Source: Actinernus sp. WN-2022 (taxonomy: Eukaryota; Cnidaria; Anthozoa; Actiniaria; Actinernidae). Taken from it: 64,000 nt of DNA. The stretch covers positions 7,809,713 through 7,873,712 of the forward strand of contig JAOWCC010000237.1 in the NCBI GenBank assembly GCA_030867875.1. Reading direction: 5' to 3'. Both the position numbers and the translations under genes were made by a program. A model generated the notes under the pieces. The model was not told the DNA's origin. It worked only from the letters and a program-made list of their open reading frames with translations, and ran no database searches. Shown piece by piece: positions 11,790 through 22,147 of the stretch (its first letter is position 1; every line of letters begins with the position of its first letter).

Positions 11790-11835
11790 TTTGTATGAAT
11801 CTGTGAAAGAAAGAAAATTAGGTGTTGCTTCTACC
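10548..11835. repeat. Upstream half of CC gene, duplicated at 20859-22147
   Basis: From 10548 the sequence leaves the tandem unit and matches 20859-22147 with only about ten single-base differences by eye. It contains introns 2-3 and exons 1-3 of the CC gene. The match stops abruptly just upstream of the start codon, after GTTGCTTCTACC. The sequence includes several long AT-rich introns with no other ORF. Confidence 0.85.
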
Positions 11836-12371
11836 GGGATTAGAAGTGCTCTTGGATTATCTCAAAGATACGCATCATCATACGCTTGCGTACTCCTTTT
11901 CGCTAATCGCGCGAAATTCAAATCAAAGATGAAAACGTGCACATTAAATAGGGGGTGTGAATAATCTGTAATCCTGGGTAAATATTGTAAATAATCCGTA
12001 TCCTATTTTGTAAAGGCAAATATCCGTAAGTCGTCCATGTGATAATAATCCGTAATCCTAAAATCCAACTCAAATAATCTGCAATCTTTTTATTTAGTTG
12101 ACAATAATCTCTATACCTTCTCTGAAAACCCTAATAATCCATAATCTAAAACCCTAGCAGGGTCTTATTCAACTTTAGATATGATTTATATGATTATAAT
12201 TGCAAGGTAGTTATGCATAACTCATTAGGTGATCATTAGTATAATCAGATTAGTATAATTACTAGGATAAGGGAACCGCGTTTTCTTTGGCGTCTTCTGG
12301 AGTGTTTGTAAAAGACAATACTCTCACTAGGGAGGTGTAATTTAGGTTAAAGCCAGCTATCTTCATTGTTC
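11836..12371. other. Intergenic, AATAATCC-rich degenerate repeat
   Basis: No gene is seen. From about 11955 to 12160 the text repeats words such as AATAATCCGTAATCC and AATAATCTGTAATCC irregularly, a decayed short-period repeat. The rest is AT-rich. Confidence 0.5.
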
Positions 12372-12393
12372 TGTTAAAGTGCCTATAACCCCA
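12372..12393. repeat. 22-bp word shared inversely with 16856-16877
   Basis: The 22-bp word beginning TTAAAGTGCC and ending ACCCCAAA is found here and, as its exact reverse complement, at 16856-16877. The surrounding 200 bases are only loosely similar. It is likely the terminal motif of a short interspersed element, since another element in this window (48670-49510) starts with a related CTTTAAAGTGCC word. Confidence 0.5.
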
Positions 12394-13040
12394 AATTTGA
12401 AGTATTTTTAATAAATTCTTTACATCCTTCTTATCAATAATTCGAAGAGAAAAAAAGGAAAGAAGTAAGAGTTCGACCTTATTTCTGGGGTCAAACATTG
12501 TAAAACAACCCGATTTGGGCACCCTGTCCCAAATGGCCGTCAGCTGGAGTCTGGAAGTAGCCTGGGAACGAAACCGGAAAGAAACGTCATAGTAGTGAGA
12601 GAAAGCGAACAACCAACAACAAAGGCAGTAAAAACAGAGCGAACCGAGCTAATAACTCGATTTGAAATGCCAAACAGATGTGTATTTGGGGGCTGTAGGA
12701 ATGAGCAAGACTCAAAAAAGGATAGCTCTAACACAAGGTCCCGTTTTTAAGCGATGATCGGCCAGAAGCAAAGAAGAGAAGATGCCAGTGGTTGAGGTTC
12801 GTGCGAACAAAGCGAGCGAAGTGGGAATCGACGAAGAATTCCAGCGTTTGTTTGGTTCACTCCAAGCCGGAAGACTTTATAAGATTTTCTTTAGTCCTGG
12901 ACTCTACGCCAAGACTGAAGTCGGTTGAATATGGAGTTGTTCCTATTCCATCAGTCCATGCCATCGAAACCGATAAGCCATTCTCCGATTTTGGTAAGTG
13001 CTTTTGTATTTAGTTTGCATGGCAATACAGATTTATACAG

Positions 13041-13143
13041 TAGCCTCCTAGTCCCATAAGCCGTTATGTAGCGCTTCCGTTCACTCCATTCCCCGGAATG
13101 GAGTGAAATGGAAGCGCTACAAAACGGCTACTATACGAGGCTA
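13041..13143. mobile_element. Hairpin MITE in THAP gene intron
   Basis: This 103-bp stretch is nearly self-complementary: TAGCCTC at the left pairs with GAGGCTA at the right, and inner arms (GTAGCGCTTCC, ACTCCATTCC) pair through to the centre at about 13092. It lies in the first intron of the THAP gene and has no coding content. Confidence 0.8.
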
Positions 13144-13619
13144 GCAATACAGTGGAACCTGCATGTATAAAGAAGTTCCTAGGGAAAGGAAGAAAACTTC
13201 ATTATGACCGGGTTCCACGTACTGAACATTGTTTTCACCACAAGTGTATTAAACTAAGAGTGCATGTTATATTGTTATTTAGTATGAGGGAAATAACCGT
13301 GAATAAATCAGACAACTTTCTTTAGATGACACCTGCACCTATGGACAGGACACCATGCTTAAGCCAAGGGCAGAAGCAACCCAGAAGAGACAACAAAGGA
13401 TGTTCCCCCTTCAGCTCCAGGTAATTCAAATTGTTTTGTATAAAATATTTTTTTGCACAAAAGAAACTATTCAAATTCTGAAAATATTCAAACAAAATCG
13501 AGTCTGTGCTAATCACACCTTCTGTGTTTGTCCTCCAATAACACCTAGCTCTTGCTCAAGCAGTGCATATACACCTACATGTATCAAACTGTTGGACATG
13601 TAATATAAAGGTATACTGC

Positions 13620-13645
13620 TTGTTTAGTCTTTCGAGACTAAACAA
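13620..13645. other. 11-bp stem-loop with TTCG tetraloop
   Basis: TTGTTTAGTCT is followed by TTCG and then AGACTAAACAA, a perfect 11-bp stem closed by a TTCG (UUCG in RNA) loop. It sits in the second intron of the THAP gene. It could be a relic of two short inverted termini or an RNA hairpin; no role is assigned. Confidence 0.7.
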
Positions 13646-13978
13646 AATATTAAAATACCAGCTGGAAACGTATAATATTACACTGTAAGTTTGTATTTAA
13701 AACGAAACCAGTGCTTTATTTACCATAAACCAATATATATATACCCATAACTAACTTAATAATAATTGTTATTTTTGTATTTTAGTGACAGAAGTTCCAG
13801 TTCCACTTGCTGTAAGGCCCACAAAAACCAAGGCAAAACCCATTGCTCAGTGTGCAAGAAACCTATTAAATTTAAATTAATTACATTTTTAATCTCTAAA
13901 TTATATATTGTTTCTTTTTTTGAATTTATTTGTGGAACTCTGTAAACTAGCTTGTAGCTAAGTATGTCCTCCTCGTTA

Positions 13979-13984
13979 AATAAA
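13979..13984 (+). promoter_or_regulatory. AATAAA polyadenylation signal of THAP gene
   Basis: AATAAA occurs shortly after the last exon-like sequence of the THAP gene and is followed by a T- and G-rich stretch, as expected for a plus-strand 3' end. Confidence 0.5.
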
Positions 13985-14196
13985 GATTGTATTGTGTAAA
14001 CCTATGAAAGAGCATAAAGGTGTTGTTGATTGTCCAAAGAACAACCCTTGTCCCCTTATTAGTACAGAGTGAACCAGAAATGTCTACCAGCTATCTCAGT
14101 GATTTGATATTTTATCAATGGACAATCTAGGTAGCAATATATTATACTGTCAACTTCCATAGGCTAATCACTCCTGTGACCAGCTCAGTGAAATCG

Positions 14197-14400
14197 ATTG
14201 CCCTATTTCATTGGCATGACATCAAAACAAATAGATGAAAGCCGCCATTCTTATTATATTGGGAAAATTAGCCAATTTGAAGGAAGGCAATCTATGGCAG
14301 AACAGCTTTATTTTGTATGTCTGTTGTTAAAGACGAGTGTTTTGACCCCCTAAGATGGCAGCTGTGTCTATCATGTGACACCATAATTAAATAGGGCAAT
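14197..14400. mobile_element. MITE with ATTGCCCTATTT termini
   Basis: ATTGCCCTATTT at 14197 is matched by AAATAGGGCAAT ending at 14400. The 200-bp interior has no open frame. Size and terminal inverted repeats fit a non-autonomous DNA transposon; the superfamily is unknown. Confidence 0.65.
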
Positions 14401-14412
14401 TGAATTTGAGGC

Positions 14413-14699
14413 TTAAAGGGGCTATGTCACGGTACTATGCATGTATGGAGTCAGTGTTCGATTGGTGGGTTAAAACAGTTCAACCCCCTCCTTCAATGCT
14501 GGATTGAAAGTATGTTCATTATTTTACTTGAATAATGTATATTTACACAGTTTATTAGTCATTTTTGAATATTTGCTTTGATTTTTACCATCCCACACGT
14601 GCGCGAGATTCGTCAGTTCATATGAGAATCTCTGATAATGAGTGTGTCCGGCCCGGACATCTAATGTAATGGTCTCTCACCATGACACAGTTCCTTTAA
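14413..14699. mobile_element. TTAA-flanked MITE, copy 1
   Basis: The element is bounded by TTAA on both sides. The left end reads TTAAAGGGGCTATGTCACGG; the right end is the near reverse complement, giving TTAAAGGAACTGTGTCATGG when flipped. The flipped sequence aligns along most of its length with 49783-50055. The TTAA boundary is typical of piggyBac-type elements, but no transposase is present here. Confidence 0.75.
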
Positions 14700-15180
14700 G
14701 GTTAGGCCAGAGCATTGAAAACATGTCCATCTTGTAAAAGGGGTTAGTCAGATTTTACTGTTTTCCAATTTACTACTCAAACATTTAAATTTTAATATTA
14801 TAATACTATTTTCAAAATTTGTGTAAAATTATAGAAAGGAACACAGGGTGCAATGCAAGTGCTTTCCAATAGCCCAGGGCTAGTAGTTTCGCTTGTCAGG
14901 GTAGTGATTCCTGTTCACAGGTTGCCTGAATGGACATATATATGGACATACATGTAGGTTAATAGCCCACATTCGATTTCTGCTTCACTTCTCACACACA
15001 AAAGTTCTGGGGTATAATTAAATTCATTATTGTTATTTCATTAATCACTGCACATTATTCTCCAGAGCCTTGTACATGTATTGAATCATTTGTATGTGAC
15101 CAGTGAAGCATTTATCAAAAGTGGCCAATGGCACTGAAAGTTTGACTGTTCATTGTTGTTCTCCTTAAAGTTTATATAAG

Positions 15181-16583
15181 TTATGAAGTACTTTCATCTT
15201 CATCTTCTTCAAATCCAGTGAAGGTTTCTTTCCCAGCATTGAATTTTGTCCTGATTGTGTCACATGTACATGCTAGTAGAGGAATTCTATTGTTGCCCAG
15301 ATAACCGTAGACTAACTGGATGTACTCTCTGTATGAGACAACTCGTAGAAATCTGTAAATAAAGAAGTTTATATGTTAGTACCAATTGTTTGATACAGTT
15401 GAAGCCCTTTGTGAAACTGCCCTTGTAGGTGACCAGCTCCCCTCAGAGACCACTCTTGTGCTCTGTAGTAACCAGCCACTCTCATAAGTGACCACCGCGC
15501 GTACCACCACCTTTGGAATTTTTCTTTGTTTTTAAACTCTTGTAAGTAACCGCTCCAGAGACATGATCCCAGACTGTGCAATGAGTCAACTAAATATAAA
15601 TATGCACTAGCATTTTGCAACAATATTCTTATTATATCTGACATTCATGCTGTTACAGTAGAGTAGTACAGTATTGTATACTGTGATATCAGTCGCACTA
15701 TATATGTATCCCCATGGGTGTGGTGTGTGCAAGCTCTCATAAGCGAGCAACTACTCCTGATTCCAGTTCTGACTAGTTATGAGCACCTTTTCCTGATTCC
15801 CAGTGTGGTTGCTTACGAGAGCTACTATTTTTAATTAACATGCACGATAGATCAAAATACTCTGATAAACCTTCCACTTTCCTGGTCTCAGACTAAACAC
15901 GGAACTGTGTTCATTGATTTCAATTCATACCTTGGTCATTATTGAGCATTATTAATGCCTGGTATAAATCTTTCCTTACATATTAGTATGTAGTGTTGGA
16001 TCTAGGATGTGCCATTGTGGGATGTTTCCCGCTAAAACATATAGAGTTGGTGCATGTTTCTCAATTGAGAGGGCCAATATGGTGCACACTGAATTTCCAC
16101 GAACTGTAAAATATTATCAAAAAAGTAAATTCCGAAAAGGGTAAATATAAGAGGAATTACGATATTAGGATACGATAGGCAACTAGTTCCTGTAAAAACG
16201 ATATTAGGAAACTGTTTATCGTATCTTCATTTATAGCGATTCTTACAAGTACATGTAAATAAAGGCTTATATGATTGTTGCGATTGCAAGGATCACTGGA
16301 TTCTTTTGCGGCCACGGGAAGCCCATGAAGGGCTATGATAACTTATTTTAATTTTGGACAGTTTAACTCACCAGCTTTTCCTTGCTTCGAGGCCTTCCAC
16401 TGAACCGATTCTGGAGGTCTCCGTCTGTACTCTTATAACCCATTCTTCATCGGCGAGTGGCTCACCGCGCCGTCCGCTCTCTTCGCCGGCAGATCCTTCT
16501 GCTTCAAGCTCATAGTTGATAAAATTTAGCTCGGAATTGTCCGATGAACAACTGTCTTCAGATTCGGAGCCTGACGAAGACAT
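15181..16583 (-). pseudogene. P2X7-ballast-domain-like gene, middle missing
   Basis: Exon 1 (16372-16583) starts with ATG and a Ser/Glu-rich acidic leader (MSSSGSESEDSCSSDNSE), and ends in a GTGAGT donor after ETSRIG and LEARKS. The last exon (15181-15352) opens after a TTTACAG acceptor and encodes SYREYIQLVYGYLGNNRIP, an ACTCDTIRTKF stretch and TGF, then an acidic tail and TAA. This last block matches the pattern of the cysteine-containing C-terminal ballast domain of P2X7, found as stand-alone proteins in many invertebrates. The usual middle Cys-rich part between the acidic leader and this block is not found in the 1 kb between the exons. Splicing the two directly would create a stop at the junction. 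The gene is therefore probably truncated by loss of internal exons. Between the exons lies repetitive sequence with recurring AAGTGACCACC-like words. Confidence 0.65.
15400..15840. repeat. Degenerate GACCACC-type repeats in the P2X7-like gene
   Basis: Words such as GTGACCAG, GAGACCAC, AAGTGACCACC, AAGTAACCGC and TTACGAGAGCTA recur on both strands. They look like the decayed ends of an interspersed element that may have replaced internal exons of the surrounding gene. Nothing coding is supported. Confidence 0.35.
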
Positions 16584-16855
16584 TTTGTCAAAAAGTCCAG
16601 CAGAAAATTACAGAACTTACGACGCAAATAAGAAAGAACGAACCAAAAGTATATGAGAGAAGCCTTTGTCACGTGACATGTCTCCCTACTATGACGTAAC
16701 TAGTCCCAGACCCCACCAAGTCGCTAAGATGACGGTAAAAGTTCACGGCTCTCAACTTTGAAAAGCCGTAAAAAAAAGAGAAATGCTTTAAAACCATTAA
16801 TTTTTTCGGGAAGTTGCATAGAATACTTCTAAGTTTGATCTGAAAGCGTAACTTT

Positions 16856-16877
16856 TTTGGGGTTATAGGCACTTTAA
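16856..16877. repeat. Inverse copy of the 22-bp word at 12372
   Basis: This is the exact reverse complement of 12372-12393. It lies in a run of about 250 bases (16640-16900) without supported coding sequence, probably a MITE end. Confidence 0.5.
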
Positions 16878-16937
16878 GCAATCGGTTAGTCTTTAAATCA
16901 CACTCACTTTGGGACTGAAGCTCATGTATCCGGATAT

Positions 16938-17336
16938 ATGAATCAAACACAAATGGAAAGTTATTTGCACTATTTATTTTCATCAACTAGACATTGCATT
17001 ACCAATGAGAGGTTGGAACTTTTTAAGTTATTGAATGGAGAACTATTCTATAGCACATACCTTTGGCCATCATCACTGAGATTTATTTTCTGGGAGAAGC
17101 CGATGAATGACATAGAAACATTCAAAATACTACTTTTTCTTCTTGGAAATGGTTCTCCTCCAGAAACTGCACAGAAATGGATTTTATCGAGCACGCTTTG
17201 GTCTACCCTGAGTTTAGCAAGGAAGAGACTCATTCAGATTGCTTGGATTTGGGAATCATTCCAGACGAATGCTAACAGCAATAGGTGGTTTTACTATGAC
17301 ATTGAAAAGAAAGGCCTCTATTACTTATCTCAGTGA
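16938..17336 (+). CDS. Unassigned 132-aa ORF
   Basis: An open frame of 132 codons starts at ATG 16938 and ends at 17336. Its composition is protein-like, with FKILLFLLGNGSPPETAQKW followed by a Leu/Ile-rich helix and a WFYYDIEKKG segment. I have a weak impression of a helical module from invertebrate transposon ORFs, but cannot name a family. The upstream 10 codons are also open. No promoter or splice site was chosen, and it could be an internal exon of a relic element. Confidence 0.35.
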   Translation: MNQTQMESYLHYLFSSTRHCITNERLELFKLLNGELFYSTYLWPSSLRFIFWEKPMNDIETFKILLFLLGNGSPPETAQKWILSSTLWSTLSLARKRLIQIAWIWESFQTNANSNRWFYYDIEKKGLYYLSQ

Positions 17337-17599
17337 GAAGCGAAAATGCTAAAACCCAAATACCTCTGGAACAGTTCACACAACTGGAAATATTATACGA
17401 GCACTTTATAATTTGATGTACGTACCGCAAAACAACATCGGGACTTTATTCGGAACAATAAACATATTATCAATTGGTTTCAGCTTCGTGTAGGAGACTC
17501 AACATTACTAACAACCTTTTTTCTGAATTGAATGTACCAAAACTTGGAAATTACAGAGACGAAATTACCAGCATGCAGTAATCAATATACGATGACTTA

Positions 17600-18660
17600 T
17601 AACATACGTATTTTCATTGATTATTCGATAATCCTAGTCATGAGCGCACAGTGTTCGATCCTCATTTCAGAACGACATAATTCATAACACAGTGCAAAAC
17701 ACGGATCACTAGAAAATCAAACATTTTAGAACGACAAATTCCCCAAATATTGACAGGGGATGGCAAAATCATGTCGAGTTTTGTCGTTCTAAAGACGAAT
17801 GCTAACAGTTCTTAAATGAGGAACACTGTTTGATTTTCTAGTGATCCGTGTTTTGAACGGCATAATTTTACAATCTTGAGAATGACATAATTCACAGTTT
17901 ACAATGTCGAGAACGACATAATTCACAGTGTTCCTCATTTAACAACAATTAAATCAGCCATTTTATTTGACGGCTGAACACGAAGTAGTAAACACGAAGC
18001 GTGTTCCTAATGAATTTGAGAACGGCACTATTTGATTTTCTAGTGATCCGTGTTTTGAACGGCATAATTTTACAATCTTGAGAATGACATAATTCACAGT
18101 GTTCAATGACATAATTCAGTGTTCACCTGCCACCGTGTTCCGCATCATAACACAGTGTTCGGGGCATGAAGCAGTAAACAGCCATTTTATTTGACGGCTG
18201 AACACGAAGCGTGTTCCTAATGAATTTGAGAACGGCATAATTTTACAATGTTGAGAACAACATAATTCACAGTGTTCCTCATTTAAGAACAAATCAGCCA
18301 TTTTATTTGACGGCTGAACACGAAGTAGTAAACACGAAGCGTGTTCCTAATGAATTTGAGAACGGCATAATTATAATTTTACAATCTTGAGAACGACAAG
18401 AAGCGTTCCTGACACAGTGTTCGATCCTCATTTGAGAACGACATAATTCATAACACAGTGCAAAACACGGTCATTTGAGACGACATAATTCACAGTGTTC
18501 CTCATTTAAGAACAAATCAGCCATTTTGTTTGACGGCTGAATACGAAGTAATAAACACGAAGCGTGTTCCTAAAGAATTTGAGAACGGCATAATTTTACA
18601 ATCTTGAGAACGACAAGAAGCGTTCCCGACACAGTGTTCGACCTCATTTGAGAATTAACG
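17600..18660. repeat. Irregular satellite rich in short palindromes
   Basis: The block is built from recurring pieces: CAGCCATTTTATTTGACGG (about 17954, 18180, 18297; variant at 18518), GAACACGAAGCGTGTTC, GAGAACGGCATAATTTTACA, ACATAATTCACAGTG and ACACAGTGTTCGATCC. Spacing is uneven (about 116 to 225 bases), so it is a composite rather than a simple tandem repeat. Several pieces are themselves palindromic: GAACACG/CGTGTTC around AAG, and CAGCC/GGCTG. Confidence 0.75.
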
Positions 18661-18689
18661 ATTGAGATGAAGCTTTCAGAGACGAAGCG

Positions 18690-19320
18690 TTCATTAAATA
18701 TCTTTATTCACGACTTGATTTCCGGTGAGACGAGTTGACTAAACCGTAGTCAACTTGATCAAGTTGAGTCAAGTGGTCAGACCCATTCCATCCAACTTGA
18801 TCAAGTTGAGTCAAGTGGTCAGACCATTCCATCCAAGTGATTGAATATATTAACGCAACCAACGAACTTCCGCTGATTAATATTCACGACTTGATTTCCG
18901 GTGAGACGAGTCGACTAAACCGTAGTCAACTTGATCAAGTTGAGTCAAGTGGTCAGACCCATTCCATCCAAGTGATTGAATATATTAACGCAACCAACGA
19001 ACTTCCGCTGATTAATATTCACGACTTTATTTCCGGTGAGACGAGTTGACTAAACCGTAGTCAACTTAATCAAGTTGAGTCTAGTCAAGTGGTCAGACCC
19101 ATTCCATCCAAGTGATTGAATACATTAACGCAACCAACGAACTTCCGGTCATTAATATTCACGAGTTGACTAAACCGTAGTCAACTTGATCAAGTTGAGT
19201 CAAGTGGTCAGACCCATTCCATCCAAGTGATTGAATACATTAACGCAACCAACGAACTTCCGCTCATATTAATATTCACGACTTGACTTCCGGCGAGTCA
19301 AGTTGACTAAACCGTAGAAA
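18690..19320 (+). repeat. 135-bp satellite with perfect 18-bp palindrome
   Basis: About five units contain ATTAACGCAACCAACGAACT, then a CACGACTTGA-type stretch, then ACTAAACCGTAGTCAACTTG. The main period is about 135 bp, with shorter units at the ends. Each unit carries TCAACTTGATCAAGTTGA, a perfect palindrome. Because 135 is a multiple of three, a plus-strand frame stays open across two units (18837-19049), but I do not regard it as a gene. Confidence 0.8.
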
Positions 19321-19432
19321 CAAGAAACAAGAGGAAAATGTTTTCTATTTCCTTTATAAAATAAACGAATAAAAGCACGGAAACGCTCGCTTAATTTGAT
19401 AACAGAAAGGTAAATTCTCACAACTAGCTCAA

Positions 19433-19501
19433 GCGCGCGCTCAACTGTCTATGTTTCTATAGAGTTATAGAAACACGGCTTACAGCCAATCAGAGCGCGC
19501 G
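19433..19501. mobile_element. Short palindromic element
   Basis: GCGCGCGCTC at the left is answered by GAGCGCGCG at the right, and the inner TGTTTCTATA pairs with TATAGAAACA. It lies in otherwise featureless DNA and looks like a tiny MITE or solo hairpin. Confidence 0.45.
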
Positions 19502-19990
19502 TACTATCGAAACTATTTTATAAATATGTATAGAACACTAATATTTCACCTGGAATCTGTTTGCTACCATTTCATTCACGGCTGCTCTGTTGCTGAAAAA
19601 GAATTTCAATTTCTGAAGTGATTTTTACGTAAAATTAAAAGTGAATTAAAGGTTGATGCAAATGCATCATTGTGGGCTGCAAAGTATGCTAAGAAGGATT
19701 TTACCTCCAAATGTTATGAGACCTCCAAATGTTATGAGATCATAACTACTGTGACTTTAATTGTTTCATGGCTGTTAGGTTTCAATTGGAGAGAGACAGA
19801 GGGGAGAATGAAAGACAAATAGGGAAAACACTATAGATAGATATATTCCCCCAAAGAAATGTCTGCAGGACAAAACAAAACAATTTAAAATCATCCAAAG
19901 GGAGTCTGTTCCTTCACTCCCTTTCAACTTAAGATTGTTGAACAATTTCATTTATGCACACAAAACAAAGGGATCAAATGTTTGGATCTC
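19502..19990. other. Intergenic between satellite and second CC gene
   Basis: No gene is seen. There is a direct duplication of ACCTCCAAATGTTATGAG (about 19707-19741). Near 19918 occurs TCCCTTTCAACTTAAGATTG, the sequence that marks the unit edge of the tandem array at 1096, here with a different spacer before CAAAACAAAGGGATC. Confidence 0.5.
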
Positions 19991-22101
19991 CCTCTGTGAA
20001 TTCTCCCGTCTTTCCAAACCCCACTGGCGATTCCAGTTTCAATCATTCTTCGGATCTCTGCAACAGGACACGTCTTCTTCGCTGGCTTGGTATTCTCAAT
20101 CCAGTTGTAAATGAAGATCGTTTGCCTTACATCATATCGGTGCCTGTATCTAAGGGTGTTGTCGGTAGAGGTGCATGACGGTCGTGGTGGAGTGGGTGTC
20201 GTTGGGCCTTGCGTAGTCTTCCGGAATAATGGTGGGGTTGGGGTTGAGGTTCTCTGTTGTCGGTCATCATCTGTTGGTGTGGCGTAGGTTCGGGTTTCAG
20301 ATGGGGTGATTGGAGTTGGCCATTTTCGGGGTTGATGGGATGGTATTACCTGTAGATCTTCTATGTCTTGCTCAACGCGAACGAATCTAACGTTGTGTTT
20401 CAGCAGTTGTTTGTCATTGGCCTTGATCAGCTCTTGCAGTTGCAGTTTTGCTACAAATAACCAATGTTGTATGTGATTACTGTAGGTTGACGTATAGGCT
20501 AAGAATAACATTAGGTTCAAAACGGGAAGTAAACTTACTTTCATGGTAGTCCTGTTGGATTTTCTCAAATGCCTTTGTTACTGATTAAATAAGAATGATA
20601 AAATAGTACGTTATTATTTAGAGCCACCGTATCGCTAATAATAGAAATGCACGCTACGTTAAACATGAACTTACCGAAGTCCATCTTCTCCATGATGTGG
20701 TCTACTTTGTCATTTACTACGAAGGATAACGTTGGGTATTATTAGTTGCGGTTGGCGTATCATTTAAAAGCGGTAGAAGATCGAAACCACAAAGTTTACT
20801 CACATTGGAGGTGGTCCTCCCTGTTTCTAATCTGGCATTGTTGCACTAGAAAGCATAGTATATCACATTAAGTTGGTCTAGTGTATCTTTTGCAGCAACG
20901 AGAATAAAGGCTACCATTATATATTATTTAAACGAAGAAACAATAATATCACTATTTCTTGAAGTTACGTAATTCAAACCAATCCGTTGTTTCGTCTGAT
21001 CCAATAGGGCTTGTAAATGCTCTTTCACAAATGACGTAAGAGAGTTTTAAATTTAAAACGTTTGTACTGAAATATGACTTTTAGTTCCTTCGATACGGAT
21101 CCATAAATATTAACTTCTAGTATGCTTTACATCTTGAATTGTCCAACTTATTCAAATTGATATTAAACGAATAGCAAGGAAATACAAAATCTTAGCAGTT
21201 TTCCTATGATTGGTACTAGAATAAGTGATCGAAAATTGACCAATAATTTTAGGTTAGATATTTAAATCAATAAAATTGTTTTTAACATGATAGTATACAT
21301 TACAATCTATCTAATGAGTATATCTTGAAGGTATGGAATCTATAATTGTCGATCTGTAAGTAAACCAACCTAGGTCAATCCTTTTGCTGATATTGGCAAT
21401 ATCTTCATCTCCTAGGAAGTACAAGATTGTAGATTATTATTTCTGTCTGCCATTTTCCTAGAACGAATAGCTAAAATAATATAATATCTACTTTACTTAC
21501 TTTTCCTAGATGTCTGGATGACGTCCGACATAGCGACCACCACTGGAAAAGGAAACAGTGATATCATTGAAATGGACTTAAAATATGATGACATGATTAA
21601 AAACTAGTACTTCTCAATTATGAATGAGAAGTGCTCCGTCGATAAACCAAATTGATTGACGTATGAAGTGTTGGTTTCGTGTTCAGTTGCGAGGTTGTTG
21701 TTACCATTGTTACTTTAAACGTTACCTTCATTTTGCAGAATCTCCAATGCGTCTACCTCCTCCTCTTCACTTTCGCTTTCAGCTGCCTAATAAATAAGAA
21801 ACGTGCGATAATTTTGGATACAGCAACTACTTTTTAAATTATACGTAAATTGTGCTGCCATACTCAGTAACGTAATCGCGTTTACATCGTTTTTAAAAGT
21901 AAGTGTTAGAGGCTGGTCGAACAAACGATTAACCAATATTTAGCCTTCACTGTGCATTGTTGAAATATTTATGATATAGAGTAATGAGAGCGTGGTCAAG
22001 CTGTCGTGCGTTACTTTTAACGTATATTATAATAATTGCCTTTGTAAAGAACGTAAACCCTAACCCACCTTTCTTTTCAAAATGCGTCGTGCGGAGTCCA
22101 T
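19948..22101 (-). CDS. CC gene, second six-exon copy with altered C-terminus
   Basis: Exons are 22069-22101, 21726-21786, 21501-21542, 20675-20716, 20539-20580 and 19948-20450. They have the same lengths, phases and splice sites as the copy at 9627-11789. The joined frame is open for about 240 codons. Homology in exon 6 ends at about 19994, where the duplication breaks. The last 18 or so residues (from WKDGRIHRG to FCVHK) are therefore unrelated to the normal C-terminus, and the Lys/Trp-rich end of the domain is lost. Exons 4 and 5 follow array copy 2 (EKMDF), and exon 6 has both the extra Gln of copies 1 and 3 and the longer linker of copies 2 and 4, so it is a mosaic. In exon 2 a Ser becomes Ile near the end. 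Whether the copy is expressed is unknown. Confidence 0.6.
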
Positions 22102-22147
22102 TTTGTATGAATATGTGAAAGAAAGAAAATTAGGTGTTGCTTCTACC
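20859..22147. repeat. Second copy of the 10548-11835 block
   Basis: It is near-identical to 10548-11835. The match ends at 22147, some 46 bases upstream of the CC start codon, where the sequence changes to the satellite family of 22148-27043. The shared block therefore ends in the likely 5' UTR or promoter. Confidence 0.85.

Larger units (their letters stand above)
12667..13985 (+). pseudogene. THAP-domain gene, frameshifted
   Basis: The first exon (12667-12993) starts MPNRCVFGGC, the N-terminal Cys pair of a C2CH THAP zinc finger. It continues, after a frame change between about 12725 and 12740, with HKVPFLSDD, RRCQWLRFV, TKNSSVCLVH and KPEDF, which supply the conserved Pro, Trp and the final Cys-x-x-His. 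THAP domains bind DNA and are common in P-element-like transposases and genes derived from them. The exon ends in phase 1 at GTAAGT, and a second exon (13325-13421) joins in frame (DDTCTYGQD to QLQ). A third (from about 13786) has a possible CCK...CSVCKK Cys cluster, but reaches a TGA in the joined frame. A polyadenylation signal follows at 13979. The one-base break inside the finger and a TAA at about 12748 make this a pseudogene unless a small intron is missed. Confidence 0.75.

Noticed and set aside
11770..11964. Plus-strand 64-codon frame starting MRRAESILY
   Set aside because: It is antisense to CC exon 1 and its 5' UTR, and the shared part ends at the duplication edge, so the second copy (22082) does not keep the frame.
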